Notes: a model not told the origin generated them from the sequence alone. Positions 34,509 through 47,480 are shown, numbered from the stretch's first letter. The stretch is 64,000 nt of DNA from Ehretia macrophylla (GCA_037974665.1 CM075770.1:8692501-8756500); one strand, 5' to 3'. Numbers and translations are program-made.

Positions 34509-34961
34509 TTAAGGCTCCGTTTGTTTGCCGTAAAATAACTTGCTTGTGTAAAATGTTTTCTGTGGAAAGTATTTTCCTGAAAAATAAAATATTTTACATG
34601 GCTCCGTTTGTTTGCCGTAAAATAACTTATTGAGGGAAAATATTTTACTGGAAAATAGAATACTGAAAAATATTTTCTGGTGTTTGGATGTACGGTAAGT
34701 TCGGTAAAATATTTTCTTATCCCAAAGGACATGAAAACATTTTACATAATTTTGTACTAGCCGCAATTGTTGACCGGAAAATATTTTACAGTTGACCAAT
34801 TTTCCGGTGTTACCAAACACCGTAAAATTAAGAAAAAGCAGCCGCAATTTTTGACTGGAAAACATTTTACAGTTGACTAATTTTCCAGTGTTACCAAACA
34901 CCGTAAAATCCGAAAAATATTTTTCGGTAAAATATTTTATAGCAAACAAACGGAGCCTTAA
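34509..34961. mobile_element. MITE with GGCTCCGTTTGTTTGC terminal inverted repeats, bounded by TTAA
   Basis: The left end is TTAAGGCTCCGTTTGTTTGC and the right end is GCAAACAAACGGAGCCTTAA, so TTAA is either the target duplication or part of the repeat. A second copy of the left end starts at 34600. The right half also carries an 81-bp tandem duplication (34760-34830 and 34841-34912). Length is 453 bp with no coding capacity. The family is common in plants, probably hAT- or other DNA-transposon-derived. Confidence 0.85.
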
Positions 34962-35057
34962 GTTTCTGTGATAGAAGAAGAGTTTTCTACTACATCATGT
35001 TACGCACAATCTCAATGCTACGCGGGTTGTACTTTTAAGCAATATTAAGATTCCTGA

Positions 35058-35245
35058 TCAGGGGCGGAGTTAGGATTTTAAAATTATGGGACCAAGATTC
35101 AAATAAAAATATTAATATTAATAACAAGGAAAAAAAAAGGGAAGGGGGGGAACGATTCTACAAATATTTTTTTAACGATATTACATCCATTTTTTTTTTT
35201 ACTTATTGGGGGGCTGGGACCCTGGCGTAGCTCTGCTCCTATTCC
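35058..35245. mobile_element. MITE-like fragment with GGGGCGGAG ends
   Basis: It starts 'caggggcggagttaggatt' and ends 'cctggcgtagctctgctcct', imperfect inverted ends of about 18 bp. The interior is 'gggaccaagattcaaat' and A/T-rich. A similar, more eroded fragment lies at 36004-36214, with 'acggatctaggatttt' at its start and 'tgaatctacccctg' at its end. Confidence 0.6.
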
Positions 35246-35264
35246 TGATAGTGCAAATTATGTG

Positions 35265-35795
35265 TTACGAGGGTTAATTATGCAAGTAATCTTCAATGTT
35301 ATTATTACTTTTAAATTAATCCACATTATTTCAAAAAGTTACTCCAAAAGTTTATTAAAAGTGGTTAAAATTGGTCTCTTTTATCAAAAATTGTATTGAG
35401 GGTGAAATTGCAATAATCCAGAAGTGGTCAATTTTAGTTCCCAATGTTGTTTAGAAAATTCAAAATAATCCCCGATGTTTGTCAAAAAATTCAGTAAAAT
35501 TTGTTATCCGAAGGGACTTATAACTTGAACACTCTTGGTAAACTTTAGGGAATTTTTCTTTTTTTAAATGATAGGGACTAACATGAAAAACAGTAATATT
35601 GAGAATTATTTGCATAATTATGTAAGACTAATTATGTCATTTTATACGCTTTTTGTTAATGTTAATCCTAATTCTTACCGAAGAGCCTAGTTTAACCACT
35701 TTTTGATAAATTTTGAGGATTATTTTAAAATTTTAAAACAATAAGGACTAATTTAAAAAATGATGACAACGTCAGGACTATTTGCAGAATTTAAA
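35265..35795. mobile_element. Long foldback element
   Basis: The left arm (35265-35400) reads 'gttaattatgcaagtaatcttcaatgtt' and 'cattatttcaaaaagttactcc'. The right arm carries complementary order ending 'gtcaggactatttgcagaattt', and further inner matches run through 35470-35640. It resembles the foldback at 28178-28578 in its 'tagtcc..att.ttt' words but is less perfect. Confidence 0.5.
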
Positions 35796-36809
35796 CAAAT
35801 TAAAATCCATCCATCCCATTATTAGAATTTTTTTTCTTGAGTCATTCCATTCCAGCCGCAATTAGAATCTGAGTCGTGCCTTTTTGGTCATATTAATACT
35901 ACAATTCAGTTTTAAGTTATTAACAATTCATTCTTTCCTAATTTTCCAATATGGAACAATTGAAATCTCCTTATCTGCTCGCATTAAATAGGGGATATAT
36001 CAAGAAACGGATCTAGGATTTTTTAGTAGAGATTATAACACAAAATTTGATGACCTAAAAAATATTTTTTCTTCTGTGGGGCTAATTGATTCATACTAAA
36101 AACACACATAAAATACATATATTGAAAAAAAAAAAAAATGTCGCCAATAAAAGCTGCATATTTTTTAAAATTTTAGGACTAGTAGGAATTGTATACTGAA
36201 TCTACCCCTGGGTACGTTCTTTTGATTGTATTGTAAATCCTCGATCCTTTAGAATAATATAATAATATGACTTTACTGGCAAAAAGAAAAAAGTCCCAAC
36301 CATTCATTTCAAAACTTTTTGTTTTTTCCTCACAAATTTATCAGCTCTTTGATCTTGTTGCAGAATATGAAGCTTTTGAAAATGAATATATATAAATATT
36401 GATTTCAAATTCTTGCTCGAATATGTGTCTCTCTTCATAATGCTATTCCAAGGGTTGATTATTCTATACATTCAACAAGGTATGGAAAGAGGATAGCAAA
36501 GGAACCAAACCCATGTCAGAACTCAAAAACAGAATAGTCTATTGATTCTACAAGAGTTTAGTTACGAGAGCTCCTTTAAAACGATCAATATACATGTTGA
36601 GCCCACAAAAAAAACACGTGGAGTCTACTAAATATAAATACGTGTCATTATCACTGGGCCATTGGGAGAACCGCCCGTTCGTAAGAAAATTCCTTTGGTT
36701 ACTATGCTAAAATCATTGAGCTGATAACAAAAGGCTTCTCCGGTTCTGCGTACAATTTTTGTACATGGCAATTGGCAAGTGATTTTGCTTCACAAAAGAT
36801 CTCCAAAAC

Positions 36810-39459
36810 TTAAGTAAACGATAGGTGAAAGTCAGCAAAAGGAGGAAAGTCATGAAAACTGCTTCGAGCCCTCCGGGCTTTTCTTCGGCCTTTTGGCGAC
36901 CCCCATCTTCTTAGACATCTTTCTATATGCTTATCTTTTGCATTCCATGTTGGAGGTGAATGCATAAATTGCTCCAACACACTGCCATGAGCTATGTTAA
37001 AATCCGGCCTGTGTTTCATGAAACCATTCTCTCCCATATTTCTTCTCTTCGTTCTCATAACATTGTTTGTACTAGCTCCTGTAGCTCTACTTAGCACTCC
37101 AAGAGTATGCATAGCTTTCTTTCTGACAACCTTCCGCTGCTTCCCCTTCCTTCCCCTGCCTCGCTGTCTTGGTAACGAATTATCAGCTGTCTCTTCCTCT
37201 TCATGTTCATTGCTTTTATAACAATGGTCTTCAAAATTTTTCGCTGTCTGCTTCAGTTTGCTGGCCTTCAGGTAGTCGCTCTCACCAGATTTAAATTCAT
37301 CACGATCACTAGCTGCTGCTGCAGTTAGGATTTTTGCAATTTCATTTTCTAAATTTTCAGCCATAGAAGAAACAACTCCAGCAAACCAATCTAGGCAATC
37401 ACTAAAGGGTTCTGGCGGCTTTTTGGTCACTTGCTCCAAACACCATTGGGCTCCAGATGAAGAGATTGAAATTATAGCCTCCACTGCAACCTTATCAAGT
37501 CCCCCTATTGGGCGTTCATCTTCTTTCACAAACTGGAGAGGTATCTCAAGTTGCATATCATCAGATTCTCCTCTTGGTGGAGAACATTCCTGGTTCTCTG
37601 GGCTTACAGGTGCCTCCAAATCTATCTCCCTTGAAGTTCCAATCGTGATGTGTGGATGAGACTGACACGATTGTGGTGAAGGCCCATCTTCATTTATGCA
37701 GGTGTTCAAGTCAATATGAGAGTCAAAACTTGCAAAGTTGCTACCAATTCCACTATTTACTGCTGGATCACTTTTACTCCACTTCACTAACATAGAAACG
37801 GGATCATGAGCCAAGCTACTCTCAATCTTTACCTCTTTTTGACCATCGTCAATATCATTCACTTCAAGAAGATCTGGTTTGGAACTGACAGGGGCAAAGG
37901 CAGGAAACTGGCCATCATAATTACAAGACGTCATATGATATGGAGAACCAGGAGCCTCACCATCAAAACACGACTTACTTGACCAGCCCAATGCATTAAC
38001 TGAATATTCCATCTCATATTCCCCATATGCATTCCTATCTTTTCGAGGAGTTGCTGTTTCTGATGAACATCTTGGAGGCATGAAATTTAACTCGACATTC
38101 TCCAATGACTTTACATGATCAGTATTCTTAAAACGCTTGGCAGGGGAATCTTGTTCTGAACTGCAGTCGCCATCACAAATGAAGGCGGGATAGGAGCTTA
38201 CACTTCCAAAACTGGGATTGCATGCTGACTTATTTACAATAAACCTGTCACTTTCAATCTTGCAGCACGTGGCAATGGCAGATTCAACATGACTAGAAGG
38301 AATTGGAATTTCTGATTCATCAAGCTGGGCGGGTTCATTCAAGTCTATTAAGCAGTTGTTTCTCCCATGATTTAAACTAAGACTGGGAGAACCTATGGAG
38401 CGAACAGAGAAGAGTTTGGAATCACTTTTGGTTTGAATCTTTAAACTTTCTTTAGGGGGATGACATTGTTTCTTAGGCACTTCAGCGACATTTTCCTCTA
38501 CAGTGTTCTCCTCTTCTTCACAGTCTATGTACTGATCACCAGGAAGTTCAAGATCCAATATTCTCTTCCCAAATTTGGTAGTTTTGGTTGACGAGTAAAG
38601 GTTAGCATCTGCTTGCTGATTGTTCACTGCAGCAAGAGGTCCTTGAAATTTTTCTACACCAAGACAAGACAGATCCAACCCCGTCGCATTTATTACTGGC
38701 CAGCCAGCAACATGAAATGTCTTCTGAGAAATGTCAGGCTGTATTGGAGATGTGGTATGATCCAATTGAGATGTCTGCAATTGTGTATATCTCCTTTTAA
38801 GTTCATTCATCAACTCTTTTTGTCTTCTATACAGGCGATGCAGTTCATGGACCTGGATTAGCCAGAAAGATTCAACATCCTCACTCAGTTCAGAATGCAC
38901 TTAGCATATTAATTATTTACATAGCGCTTAATAGATATTTCAACCTACGCACCAAGACCTTGATGAATTAACCCAACATGCACACAAGCGAGAATGAATG
39001 CTCATGTAGAAAGAGGAAAAGGTTTTCTTCTATGCGAAAAAAGTAGAGCACTTTCACACCCAACACCAAATGACTTGATTTTGAAAATAAAGACATGGCA
39101 AGAGGAGAAAGCATAGACTTCATTTCAATGCAAAAAGATAAATAAACAACTAATATAAAGGATTTTGTCAACTATTCGTATTTGCTTAGGACCATGCAAT
39201 CTCCCATAGTTTGTAACATGAAGCTTTAATGGCATACCTGATATCTGAATGTGGCTTCATGGTTAAGCATTGTATGCCTCATTACTTCCTTGCCATAACC
39301 CATATAATGGTCTATAGAAGGTTGTTGCAGCGGACCGTTGTAGTCTGTCCCACTTCTCCAGGTGATATCACTGTTCAATGGGGGCCATGGAATTGCTGTA
39401 GCTTCCGGAATAAGATCTCTTGCAAAATGATATCCAGGGAAGGAGCTTGCATAATGCAT
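36810..39459 (-). CDS. DUF863 family protein
   Basis: Two coding exons on the minus strand, 39459-39238 (74 codons) and 38852-36810 (681 codons including the stop), encode 754 residues with a phase 0 intron. The N-terminus MHYASSFPGYHFARDL, then a GYGKEVMRHTMLNHEATFRYQ helix joining VHELHRLYRRQKELMNELKR across the splice, is the hallmark of this plant-specific nuclear family. An IDLNEP and a DLNT motif (EAR-like) occur in the middle. A basic KRRGRGRKGKQRKVV-like patch lies near residues 620-650 and may act as a nuclear signal. The C-terminus is very basic (RCLRRWGSPKGRRKARRARS). No biochemical function is established for the family as far as I know. The first ATG in the exon after the acceptor at 39474 was chosen. 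A longer frame upstream has no support. Confidence 0.85.
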
Positions 39460-39473
39460 CTTTGGTCCAATTC

Positions 39474-40826
39474 CTGAAAATGACCCGAGCAGCGTATAAA
39501 TACATGAACACTCTTGAGCCAAATATATAGATTGCAGAATCTAAAACTTTAGTTAATAGGTAATACGTGAATGCGCATGAAATCAACATTATCTTTATAC
39601 TTCCTAAGCATCAAAATGAAGTACATCTTGTTTTGGAAGAAACTGAATATTTCAGAGACTAATATAATATCAAGTATCAAATAAGATACTCTTTATTAAC
39701 TAGTATTAATTTCTTTCCTTTTTCAGCTTTTTTTCATCTTTTTGTGGGGATTATTTATTTATTTATTTTGGGTTGGGGGGGAGGGGGGTTGATGGGTGGT
39801 TGGGGTTAGCTTCCCAGCTGATTCAAATACTCCTAATCATTATGAAACATCCGAATCGATCCATATCATAAAATTTCAGAAGTTTTGAAGCCGTTGTTAT
39901 CAAAGCCTAAGTTACTAAATAGTCCAGCGTTCAAGTTTCGTTGCCACCCATGTAAGAAAAAAAAAACTGTCCACGCACAAGACTGAAACAAATACTGCCT
40001 AGGTGGTAATCTAATACATGGATAGATAAATCTGCAATATCATAGCTACACTCAGCACAAATGAAAAAGGAGAAACGGTAAATGAAATTCGATAAATTGC
40101 CAAAAGGGAAAGATAATAAAAAGGGTTAAAAATCTCTTAATTTAGAAAATTCATTGATCCAAATATCACAATCATCAAACATTAAAAAAACACGCCAACT
40201 CCTTTTATACTAGTAAGCATGAAAAATATTCAAAAAGGCACATTGACGAACGAAAATCTCCACCACCACCTTATACCATTCTAAGCGGCTACTCCTAGTC
40301 AAGGACGGACGCAGGAATTCTTCATAGTGAGGCTAAAACAATTTTTTTTTTTTTTTTGCCCCACTGCCCATAGTATGAATAGGCTAATGCTCCTAGTACA
40401 AATTAATTTCAGGATCGAAACTCATAATTTCCAGTCTTATCTATCACACATCTGACCATCTCTCTCCTGGGATCACAGATCACAATAGTTCTATCTTTAG
40501 AAACAACCATCAACAAAACTCATAAGCTTCTTATCAAATAAATCACAAAAACAGAAAATAAAAAAATTGAGAATCTTACTCAGAACGAAAACTCTTCCAA
40601 ACACTCTGCTTTAAAATAAGTACAATTCTTTAACATTGAACAACATACACGTCTAAACACACACACAAAAGAGTAGAAATACCATCATGCAAAATCATAA
40701 CATAATGAGAGAGATTTCATCAACACACATACACAAGAGCAGAAAATCCCAGAAATGGAAAAGAGATTAACAAGCAAAACACATCAAGATTATCATAAAA
40801 GAATAAACAAAATCTGATCTGTTTAC
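39474..40826 (-). other. Probable 5' UTR intron of the DUF863 gene
   Basis: An acceptor (TTTTCAG|GAATTGG at 39474/39473) lies 14 bases upstream of the start codon. A possible donor (TTTGGAG|GTAAAC) lies at 40827/40826. The intron contains a GGCGGA-type fragment near 40299-40390. Confidence 0.4.
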
Positions 40827-41223
40827 CTCCAAAAAATAGAGAAAAAAAAATACCCAAATCCTATGCATCAATATTAATTATGAAGATTAAAAAACCATTA
40901 CCATAAAGAACTAAAAAATTGCAACAAAAATATGAGCATTTTACCTTAAAAAAAAACACAAAACTAACCCAAAATCTTCAGCTTCAAAAGCCCATTATCA
41001 ACTTTCAATACAGCTCAAAATCAATGCTTCAAAAGCTCACAAAAGCATCAACAACATTACCCAGAAAAAACAGACAGAAAAAAGCACACAAAGTTGGGTA
41101 TTGCAGAAAAGGCCATTGCAAGAAAAGAGAGAGAAACTTTGTAGTTTTGGATTGTTGTAAGGAAAAAGCACAACAAAACAAAGCTGTAAAGAAAACCAAT
41201 TCTAGGAAGGTGTTATGGATCTG

Positions 41224-41289
41224 GTGGGGCCCACTCTTTACAAGGTAGATGATGAGAGAGAGTGTGAGTGTGAGTGTGTGTGTGTGTGT
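41224..41289 (-). promoter_or_regulatory. TCP-type site and GT/GA microsatellite in DUF863 promoter
   Basis: GTGGGGCCCAC at 41224-41234 is a near-palindromic match to the TCP class I consensus (GTGGGNCCCAC). It is followed by GA and GT runs (41252-41289). Its position, 1.8 kb above the ATG with a 5' UTR intron between, fits the promoter-proximal region. Confidence 0.45.
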
Positions 41290-42521
41290 TTTTTTTTTCT
41301 TTCTAACTTACATAGGAAGGGACGCATTATTTGTCAACATATGGGGTCTATCTTCTTCTTGAATTTGTTCTTTTTTTTAGGTAAGGTGTGAGAAAACATG
41401 GATATCTTTTTAGATTCTTTCCACCATCTTTGTCCTTATTATTTAACTAATTAAATATTTTCAAGCCTTTATAGGTTATAGTAGTTTTTTCCCTTTTGTT
41501 TGTGTAGTCGTTTTACTTATTAATTTTTTAAAAAATTTATGTAAATAATAAGGGTTAAGTGTGAAATTTACCCTTTTTTTAAACTTGTCTAAATACTTCA
41601 ACTTGGTTGTAAGCTATTAACAATTGTTGATCTACTTGGATCTCCGATGTAATATTATAAATATTATGAGGGTATTTAAATCTTAAAAATATTATCAATA
41701 AGATTATAAATAACATTAAAAAAAAATTAAATGATATTATTGTTATAAGAGTGATTTAATAGTAATTTATAATAAAATAATTTAAATAATTTATAGTTAT
41801 TAAATTACTTTTATAACGCTATATATTATGACCTGCATATCTTTCGCTATTTAATAATTAAGACTCCGTGGCCCACATCGACCATAAGAAAACTAATTCT
41901 ACCTTCCAGCTGGAAATGATTAATGGCTTCTGGATTACATTGACGTCAATGATTTTCGTAGTAGAATCCATCAAAATTAGTAGGACTCGGCAAAGAGAAG
42001 AAAAGGGGTGGTTGAGATAAGATGGTACCAAGTGATAAGAGATATTTATCATTACAAGAAAATATGTTCGTGGGTATACTATTCCAATGTTTAAAAAAAA
42101 AACTTTCGAAACCTTTTTTCTTTCAATTCTCCTAAATTACCAGTGTCTAAATCGATCTTAATTGTTGATTAATTTCACGGTCTATAACTTTTCTATTGAT
42201 CTATGTTTTAAATTGTTGAATAAAATAACCAATGATGTGAAAAATAAAGATTCAATTGGAATGTAAAGAATACATATTTATGCCTTCAAACATGGAAATA
42301 TATATATATAAAATATATAAAAGATTACAAAAATCACATTCCATTATAAACGTATAATCTCCACTGACAAAAAAAACTCTAGATTCGAACGTGACAACAT
42401 ACATGAGTTCGTAGCACGGCCTAGACACCGGCGTAAGTTGGACAAGCACAAGAAAACAGGCTAACAGCATCCTTGAGAAACTTTCTTCTGCATGCAAAAC
42501 ACATTAATGGAAAATGTATGT

Positions 42522-44822
42522 CTAGAATTTCATATTTAGAACTCTACCTAGAGGTATTTTAGGAACATTGTCATTACTAAAGCTAGTAATTTCTTCTCTG
42601 GAAATTGATTCTTCGCGTAGTGCAGCTAATGCAGCCTTCCTCCTTTCGTTTCGCTCCCTCCGCTTCATTATCTGTTCCTGGAGTTCTGTTTTAGCCTTCT
42701 CAGCAGCCTCAGCTCGGCTTATAGCCTGCTCTGCTCGCGTCCGAAATTCACTAACTTTTGATGTTGCAATTTCTAGCTCTTTCTTCAAAATGAGTAGTTC
42801 ATGTTTATTTTCATGAACTTGATCTGAAGATTTATCTGATTGTTGAGTCTTTCTCATTAAGACTCTGTATTCTTCCTTCGAAATCATTATATGATCATCA
42901 GTGTCGCCTTCTCTTTCAGGATTCATCTTTGTCTGATCAATATCTGCAATTACATTCCCGTAATGAATGGAGATTCCCTGTGGGGGCTTCTGAAGGAAAG
43001 AGCTTTCAGTATCTTGAGCCACTTTGCACGCTTCTTTTAGCAGTCGATTTTCTCTCTTCGCTTCGTTAGCTTCTATTGCTAGCTGCTGTAGTGCAAGATG
43101 TAGTGCAGACTTCTCACTCTGGGCTCTTATTTCAGCAGCTTCAGCTGCAGCAATTCTTGACCTCCCTTTATGTAGCTCGCATTTTAGCAATGCTATCTCC
43201 AGTTGTGCTTCGGTCTCTTTTGCTCTAATCTCAACCAACTCGCTTCTAGCCTTATCAAATTCTGCTTTCATCTGTTCAGCAGATATGTTCAGACGGGATA
43301 TCTCTTCCTTCGCTTCGGTTAATTCTTGCTTTAACTGCTTGAACTCTGTCTCTAATATATCGATATAACCAGCCTGATCTAAGGCTTTCCTTTCCCGGAA
43401 TTGCATATCTGCTTTCAACTGGCTTAACTCGCAAATAGCGTCAGAAGCAGCTTTCTGGGAAGAACCGTGAAGTTCATTTGCTTGATGAAGTTCCAACTGC
43501 AATGAATAAATAAATTCAGACTTTTCCAGGAGCTGATTCTCCAAATTATGCATCATATCTAATTGTTCTTGTATGCATAGAAGCCGTTCTTGCACTTCGG
43601 CTTCTGCTGCAGCTGTTAATTGTACCTCTGGTTCCTTCTCACGAAAAACTGCCATCTTTTCTTGATTAGCCTCATCTGCAGTCGGCTTCAATTGCATAAT
43701 AGTTTCGTGAAGCTGTGCTACATGCCTTCGAAGCTCTTCAGTCTTCGCCCTCTCCATGCTTAAAGCAGTTTCTATCAATTCTGCTTGTGTCACGGATTCA
43801 AGCTTCTCATCTCTCGTTGTTGCCAGTTCACACTCCAAACTTAGTACTTCTTCTCGTGTAGCCCTCAATTCACTCGTGACCTGCATATGCTGCTTCTGAA
43901 CCGTTACAAATGCCGATACTTGTCCTGCCATCTCCTTTATTCTTGATTCTAATTGATCTATACGACGCCTGGCTTCTATACATTCATTCATATATACGTC
44001 TTTCTCAAGTTCGTAGCACATCAGTTGTGTTAAAAGCTCGTGCGCCATTTTCTGGTGCTGATCTAACGTAAGGAGGGCTTGTTTGCAGGCATAGTCCTTT
44101 GTCTCTGAATGGACTCTGAAATTTGCTAATTCTTTCTGCAGGATTTTAGGCTCTCTCTCTTTCTCCAGGTCCTGCAGGTGTAACTAATGGACGGTTTAGG
44201 GAAAGTACAAGGGCAGCTCTAAGATATTCGTTCAGTAAGGACTAAAAACACATAATTTAACACATAAAATTTTAACGACATTGGCTGAGTGCTAATAAGG
44301 ACATTTATATGTACATTAAGTTACTAGATGATAGTAATCATTGTTTATAAAGAGTAGTTAGTAGAAATTTGTTGGGCATTAAACCCAAGCTCATGCTAGA
44401 TATAAGTAGAAAAGCCTGATAAGGTAGAGTTATGAATAGTTTCCTATAAATTAGACGTTCTTGCTAGGTGCCACACACTATGAAGATGAGTGTGAGCCTG
44501 AGAGAGTTTTTGTACTTTTGGCTAGAAAAAAACGATTGTGTGAGGGAGGTTTAGATTTTTCAATAAAGTCCGTTATAAGCATTATTAAAGAATAGTGGAT
44601 TCTCCCATAAGTGAAATTGTGGACGTAGGCAAAGCTCCAAGCCACGTAAAAAAAAATTGTATACACACACATTTCAACAAAATCAATACGAAAAATCATC
44701 ATGATGCATGAAAGACTTACATCAGAACTAGAAGACCTGCTTCTTCTGTGATCAGACTTCTCACCAAACAAAGAAAGTGCAGCTTGGACTGACTCAATTG
44801 GTTTTGTGTCAATCTCCGCCAT
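42522..44822 (-). CDS. PMI2: WEB family coiled-coil protein, PMI2/PMI15-like
   Basis: Two coding exons on the minus strand, 44822-44721 (34 codons) and 44171-42522 (550 codons with TAG), encode 583 residues with a phase 0 intron. The first exon reads MAEIDTKPIESVQAALSLFG and is typical of PMI2/PMI15-type members of the WEB (DUF827) family. The second begins DLEKEREPKILQKELANFRV and is nearly all heptad coiled coil rich in E, K, Q and A to about residue 540. In Arabidopsis PMI2 works with WEB1 in blue-light chloroplast photorelocation, by affecting chloroplast-associated actin. PMI2 and PMI15 cannot be told apart here, so the symbol is approximate. The length (583 aa) matches these proteins. 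The exon 2 start follows an ACCTGCAG|GACC acceptor. Confidence 0.8.
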
Positions 44823-44850
44823 GCTTAGTCCTCCAAGTTAGGATATTGTT

Positions 44851-45839
44851 CTGAAAATCAATTTGCACTCCATGTGAGTCGTACTTGTTAAATATTCACA
44901 ACTAGCATGGTTCAGAAAAACTAAATGCTGTATTAAGAAAATGTCTTGCCAGGAGATAAATTCTTCCTTGTGGCAAAACGGCTATCTCGCCAAAAAATAC
45001 AAATGTGGGGCTCACATGTATATTCATGTGCTGGATGGCCTTTTGCCAAAGGATGCACGACTCCACCCAAGATGACATCCACTATAGACTAAGTAGAATA
45101 ACTTTTTTCCTTAAGCATTCACATCATTGTAAATTATTTATAATTTATGAAACACGTAAAATATTGAATTTTGACTCAAAGTCTAAGATTAAGTCCGCGC
45201 TAAATAAAACAATAACTCCAAATTATAGGACTAGGACTAGGACTAATTTCCTCTAAATAAAACTTTTTCGCCTGTAAATAATTGCCACACATTAAAAGGT
45301 TGGGTGGGCGCCTAAGAGGCTCAAACTGTAACCATGAGCAGGGGGTGTAGCCTTTTTTTCCGTGCATATTATCCAACAAGTTGGATGGGACCTAGGTTAG
45401 ACTGATCAAAACACGTTATAATATTGTGTATTTACACTGTTTTGATGTTTGTGCGAGTATTTTCTTTAAAACGATATAGTAAAAAGCAACGTGTGATTAT
45501 GAGTCAGACTCAATAGAATTATAGAGAATTCAACCTGATTTAACAATAACTGCCCAATATTCAGGGTCAGACTGACTATTACAAGTGCATTCATTCATAA
45601 ACTGATTCCCTTTTTTTTTGAAAAAAAAAAGAGAGGGGTTGCGGGGAGAAATGACATGAAGATATTGGCCCAACAATAAAAAATAAAGAAGTAGGGTTAT
45701 TGATCCCATACAGAGACACTTCTTTAGCGCTTGTTCGAAATGGAATAAGTTGTTCTCGTTCTAGCAGTAACAGCTAAAAATGTAAATTTAGAATGAAATA
45801 ACATACTAAAATTTGCAGCAATAGAAGAAAAGTACTTAC
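44851..45839 (-). other. Probable 5' UTR intron of the PMI2-like gene
   Basis: A donor CATT|GTAAGTACTT at 45840/45839 and an acceptor TTTTCAG|AACAAT at 44851/44850 flank a stretch without coding sequence. The leader exon would then lie just above 45840. Inferred. Confidence 0.45.
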
Positions 45840-47480
45840 AATGGAACTGAACCTACTTGAATGTTTGGTGAAGGAAGCAGAAGGGCTAGCTATGCTTGTC
45901 AAAAGATGTGGAAGTGAATGATCATTATTGGAATTGTAATATGTGTTCTTGTGAAAATCGTTGAGTCCATTTGTTGAAAGAATCGATCTTTATAGAAAAT
46001 TTTGTTGGCAAGGAATAGTCTAAAGCTTCTTTGATCTGTATTGTAACATTGTAGAGATCGTCCAAGAAAGTATTTTTTGTTAATCATTTGTATTCTTGCA
46101 TGCCTTTTTCTTGTTGCTCTGTGTGCTAGAGTACAAATTAATCAAACTTCGATTGCAAGGTTGAAATATGAACTAAAATATTCTTAAATATTTCATCATG
46201 GCATGTTGTGTTATTGTTGGAGAATCTAATTATTTACATGACTATAAACATGGTGTCATAATTGAGTGTTTGTTTAGTTTTATTCATATGCGATTTATCT
46301 ATCTTTTTGCTAATTCACGCACCTAAAAAATCAGCTCACGAATGCAATTCACCTCTTTGATTCTTCGAATTGGATTACTCGTTGATGAAGGTTTTGCAAT
46401 ATATACTTATTATACATTTGTGTATGACCTATTTCTATTCTTATTGATTACTCACCTTAATATCAACTCACATACGCAACTCACTTATCTGATTCTTCAA
46501 ACTAGTCACTCTCTGGGGGATGTGTTAAAATTTATATTTGTTTCACATAGAATAATCATTCATCTACCTGCTGTAGAGTTTTTGTTGTGCTTCAGTGATA
46601 TCTCTTTTGTTTCTTATTTTATTCCACTTGTTTATGAGAGTTAATTTGTTGTGAATATTGTGTAGACTTATCGTTCTTAACTTTGCAACATTTGTAATCC
46701 TTATCTTCAACATAGTAAAGTTTAGTGGGGAGTCTTTTGATCTCGTGCTTTTTTCTTTCACATTGGGGGGTCTTTCACATAAATTTTGGCATTCCTTTTT
46801 GTGTCATGTAAATTCCACATTAAAAAGAAAAAATTTCAGAGTCCATAGAGTCATTAGTAAAAAAAAAAATTTATACTTTTCAAATGATGGTAAAGATTAA
46901 TGTATAGATTTAATCTAATAATTAATAATTTAGATTCAAATATAATATGTGTGGATGATTTCATCCATCATCCACCCAATATATTAAAGATGATAAAAAT
47001 AAAAGAGAGATCCCCTCTCTATTGATAGGGGTTTTCAGACTGTGGGCTTGGACTACTATCTTTTTGTATCTTACTGATTTTTGTTAGGGCTTTGTGTTGT
47101 TTGATTCCTTTGTTCGGCCTGTTTTCGTAGCTATAGTTGTGGCCTTTTGGGTTGGCTCTTTTCATTTGGGCTTTACCTATTTCTTACTTTTGTTTTTCCT
47201 TGCGCCTCTGTCTTGTGTTGTTGGGTCTACTATTTTTTTTTTCTTTTGATTGAGGATAAATTTAAAAACGTACATTTTAATTTACAAAATTCGAGTCCAT
47301 ATAAACTCTTATATAACAGTAAATAATACTGTTACCAAACCAAAATTCTAGTGGCAAAATTCGAGTCCATATAAACTCTTATATAACAGTAAATAATACT
47401 GTTACCAAACCAAAATTCTAGTGACGGATCCACTATGCTTTGTAATTTCTCAGTTTTGTTAATATACTACTATTCAGAAA
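45840..47480. other. Divergent promoter region, PMI2-like (-) and eIF5A (+)
   Basis: The two genes point away from each other here. No gene was recognised. The region contains the 70-bp tandem duplication at 47285-47424 and short A/T tracts. Confidence 0.5.
47285..47424. repeat. 70-bp perfect tandem duplication upstream of eIF5A
   Basis: Two head-to-tail copies start at 47285 and 47355. Both read 'caaaattcgagtccatata', through 'aacagtaaataatactgtta' (an inverted-repeat core), to 'ccaaaattctagtg'. I saw no base difference over the 70-bp period, so the duplication is recent. It lies about 300-440 bases above the start codon. Confidence 0.9.

Larger units (their letters stand above)
32455..36809. 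other. Intergenic region between CaM-binding and DUF863 genes
   Basis: No gene seen in 4.3 kb. It is AT-rich and holds a MITE (34509-34961), a GGCGGA-type fragment (35058-35245), a long foldback (35265-35795) and a second fragment (36004-36214). The 3' UTR of the DUF863 gene should occupy part of 36400-36809. Confidence 0.55.

Noticed and set aside
34487-34949. Minus-strand frames of 81 and 146 codons with repeated 'KYFS/FTVFGNTGKL'
   Set aside because: They are translations of the MITE's internal direct repeats, not a protein.
38853-38900. Upstream Met of the long DUF863 frame (MHSELSEDVESFWLIQ...)
   Set aside because: These residues are intron read-through. The splice acceptor before VHELHRLYRRQ joins perfectly to the upstream exon ending ATFRYQ.
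40919-41248. 109-codon Lys-rich frame near the DUF863 promoter
   Set aside because: Arises from A-rich leader/promoter sequence on the opposite strand to the gene; no family resemblance.
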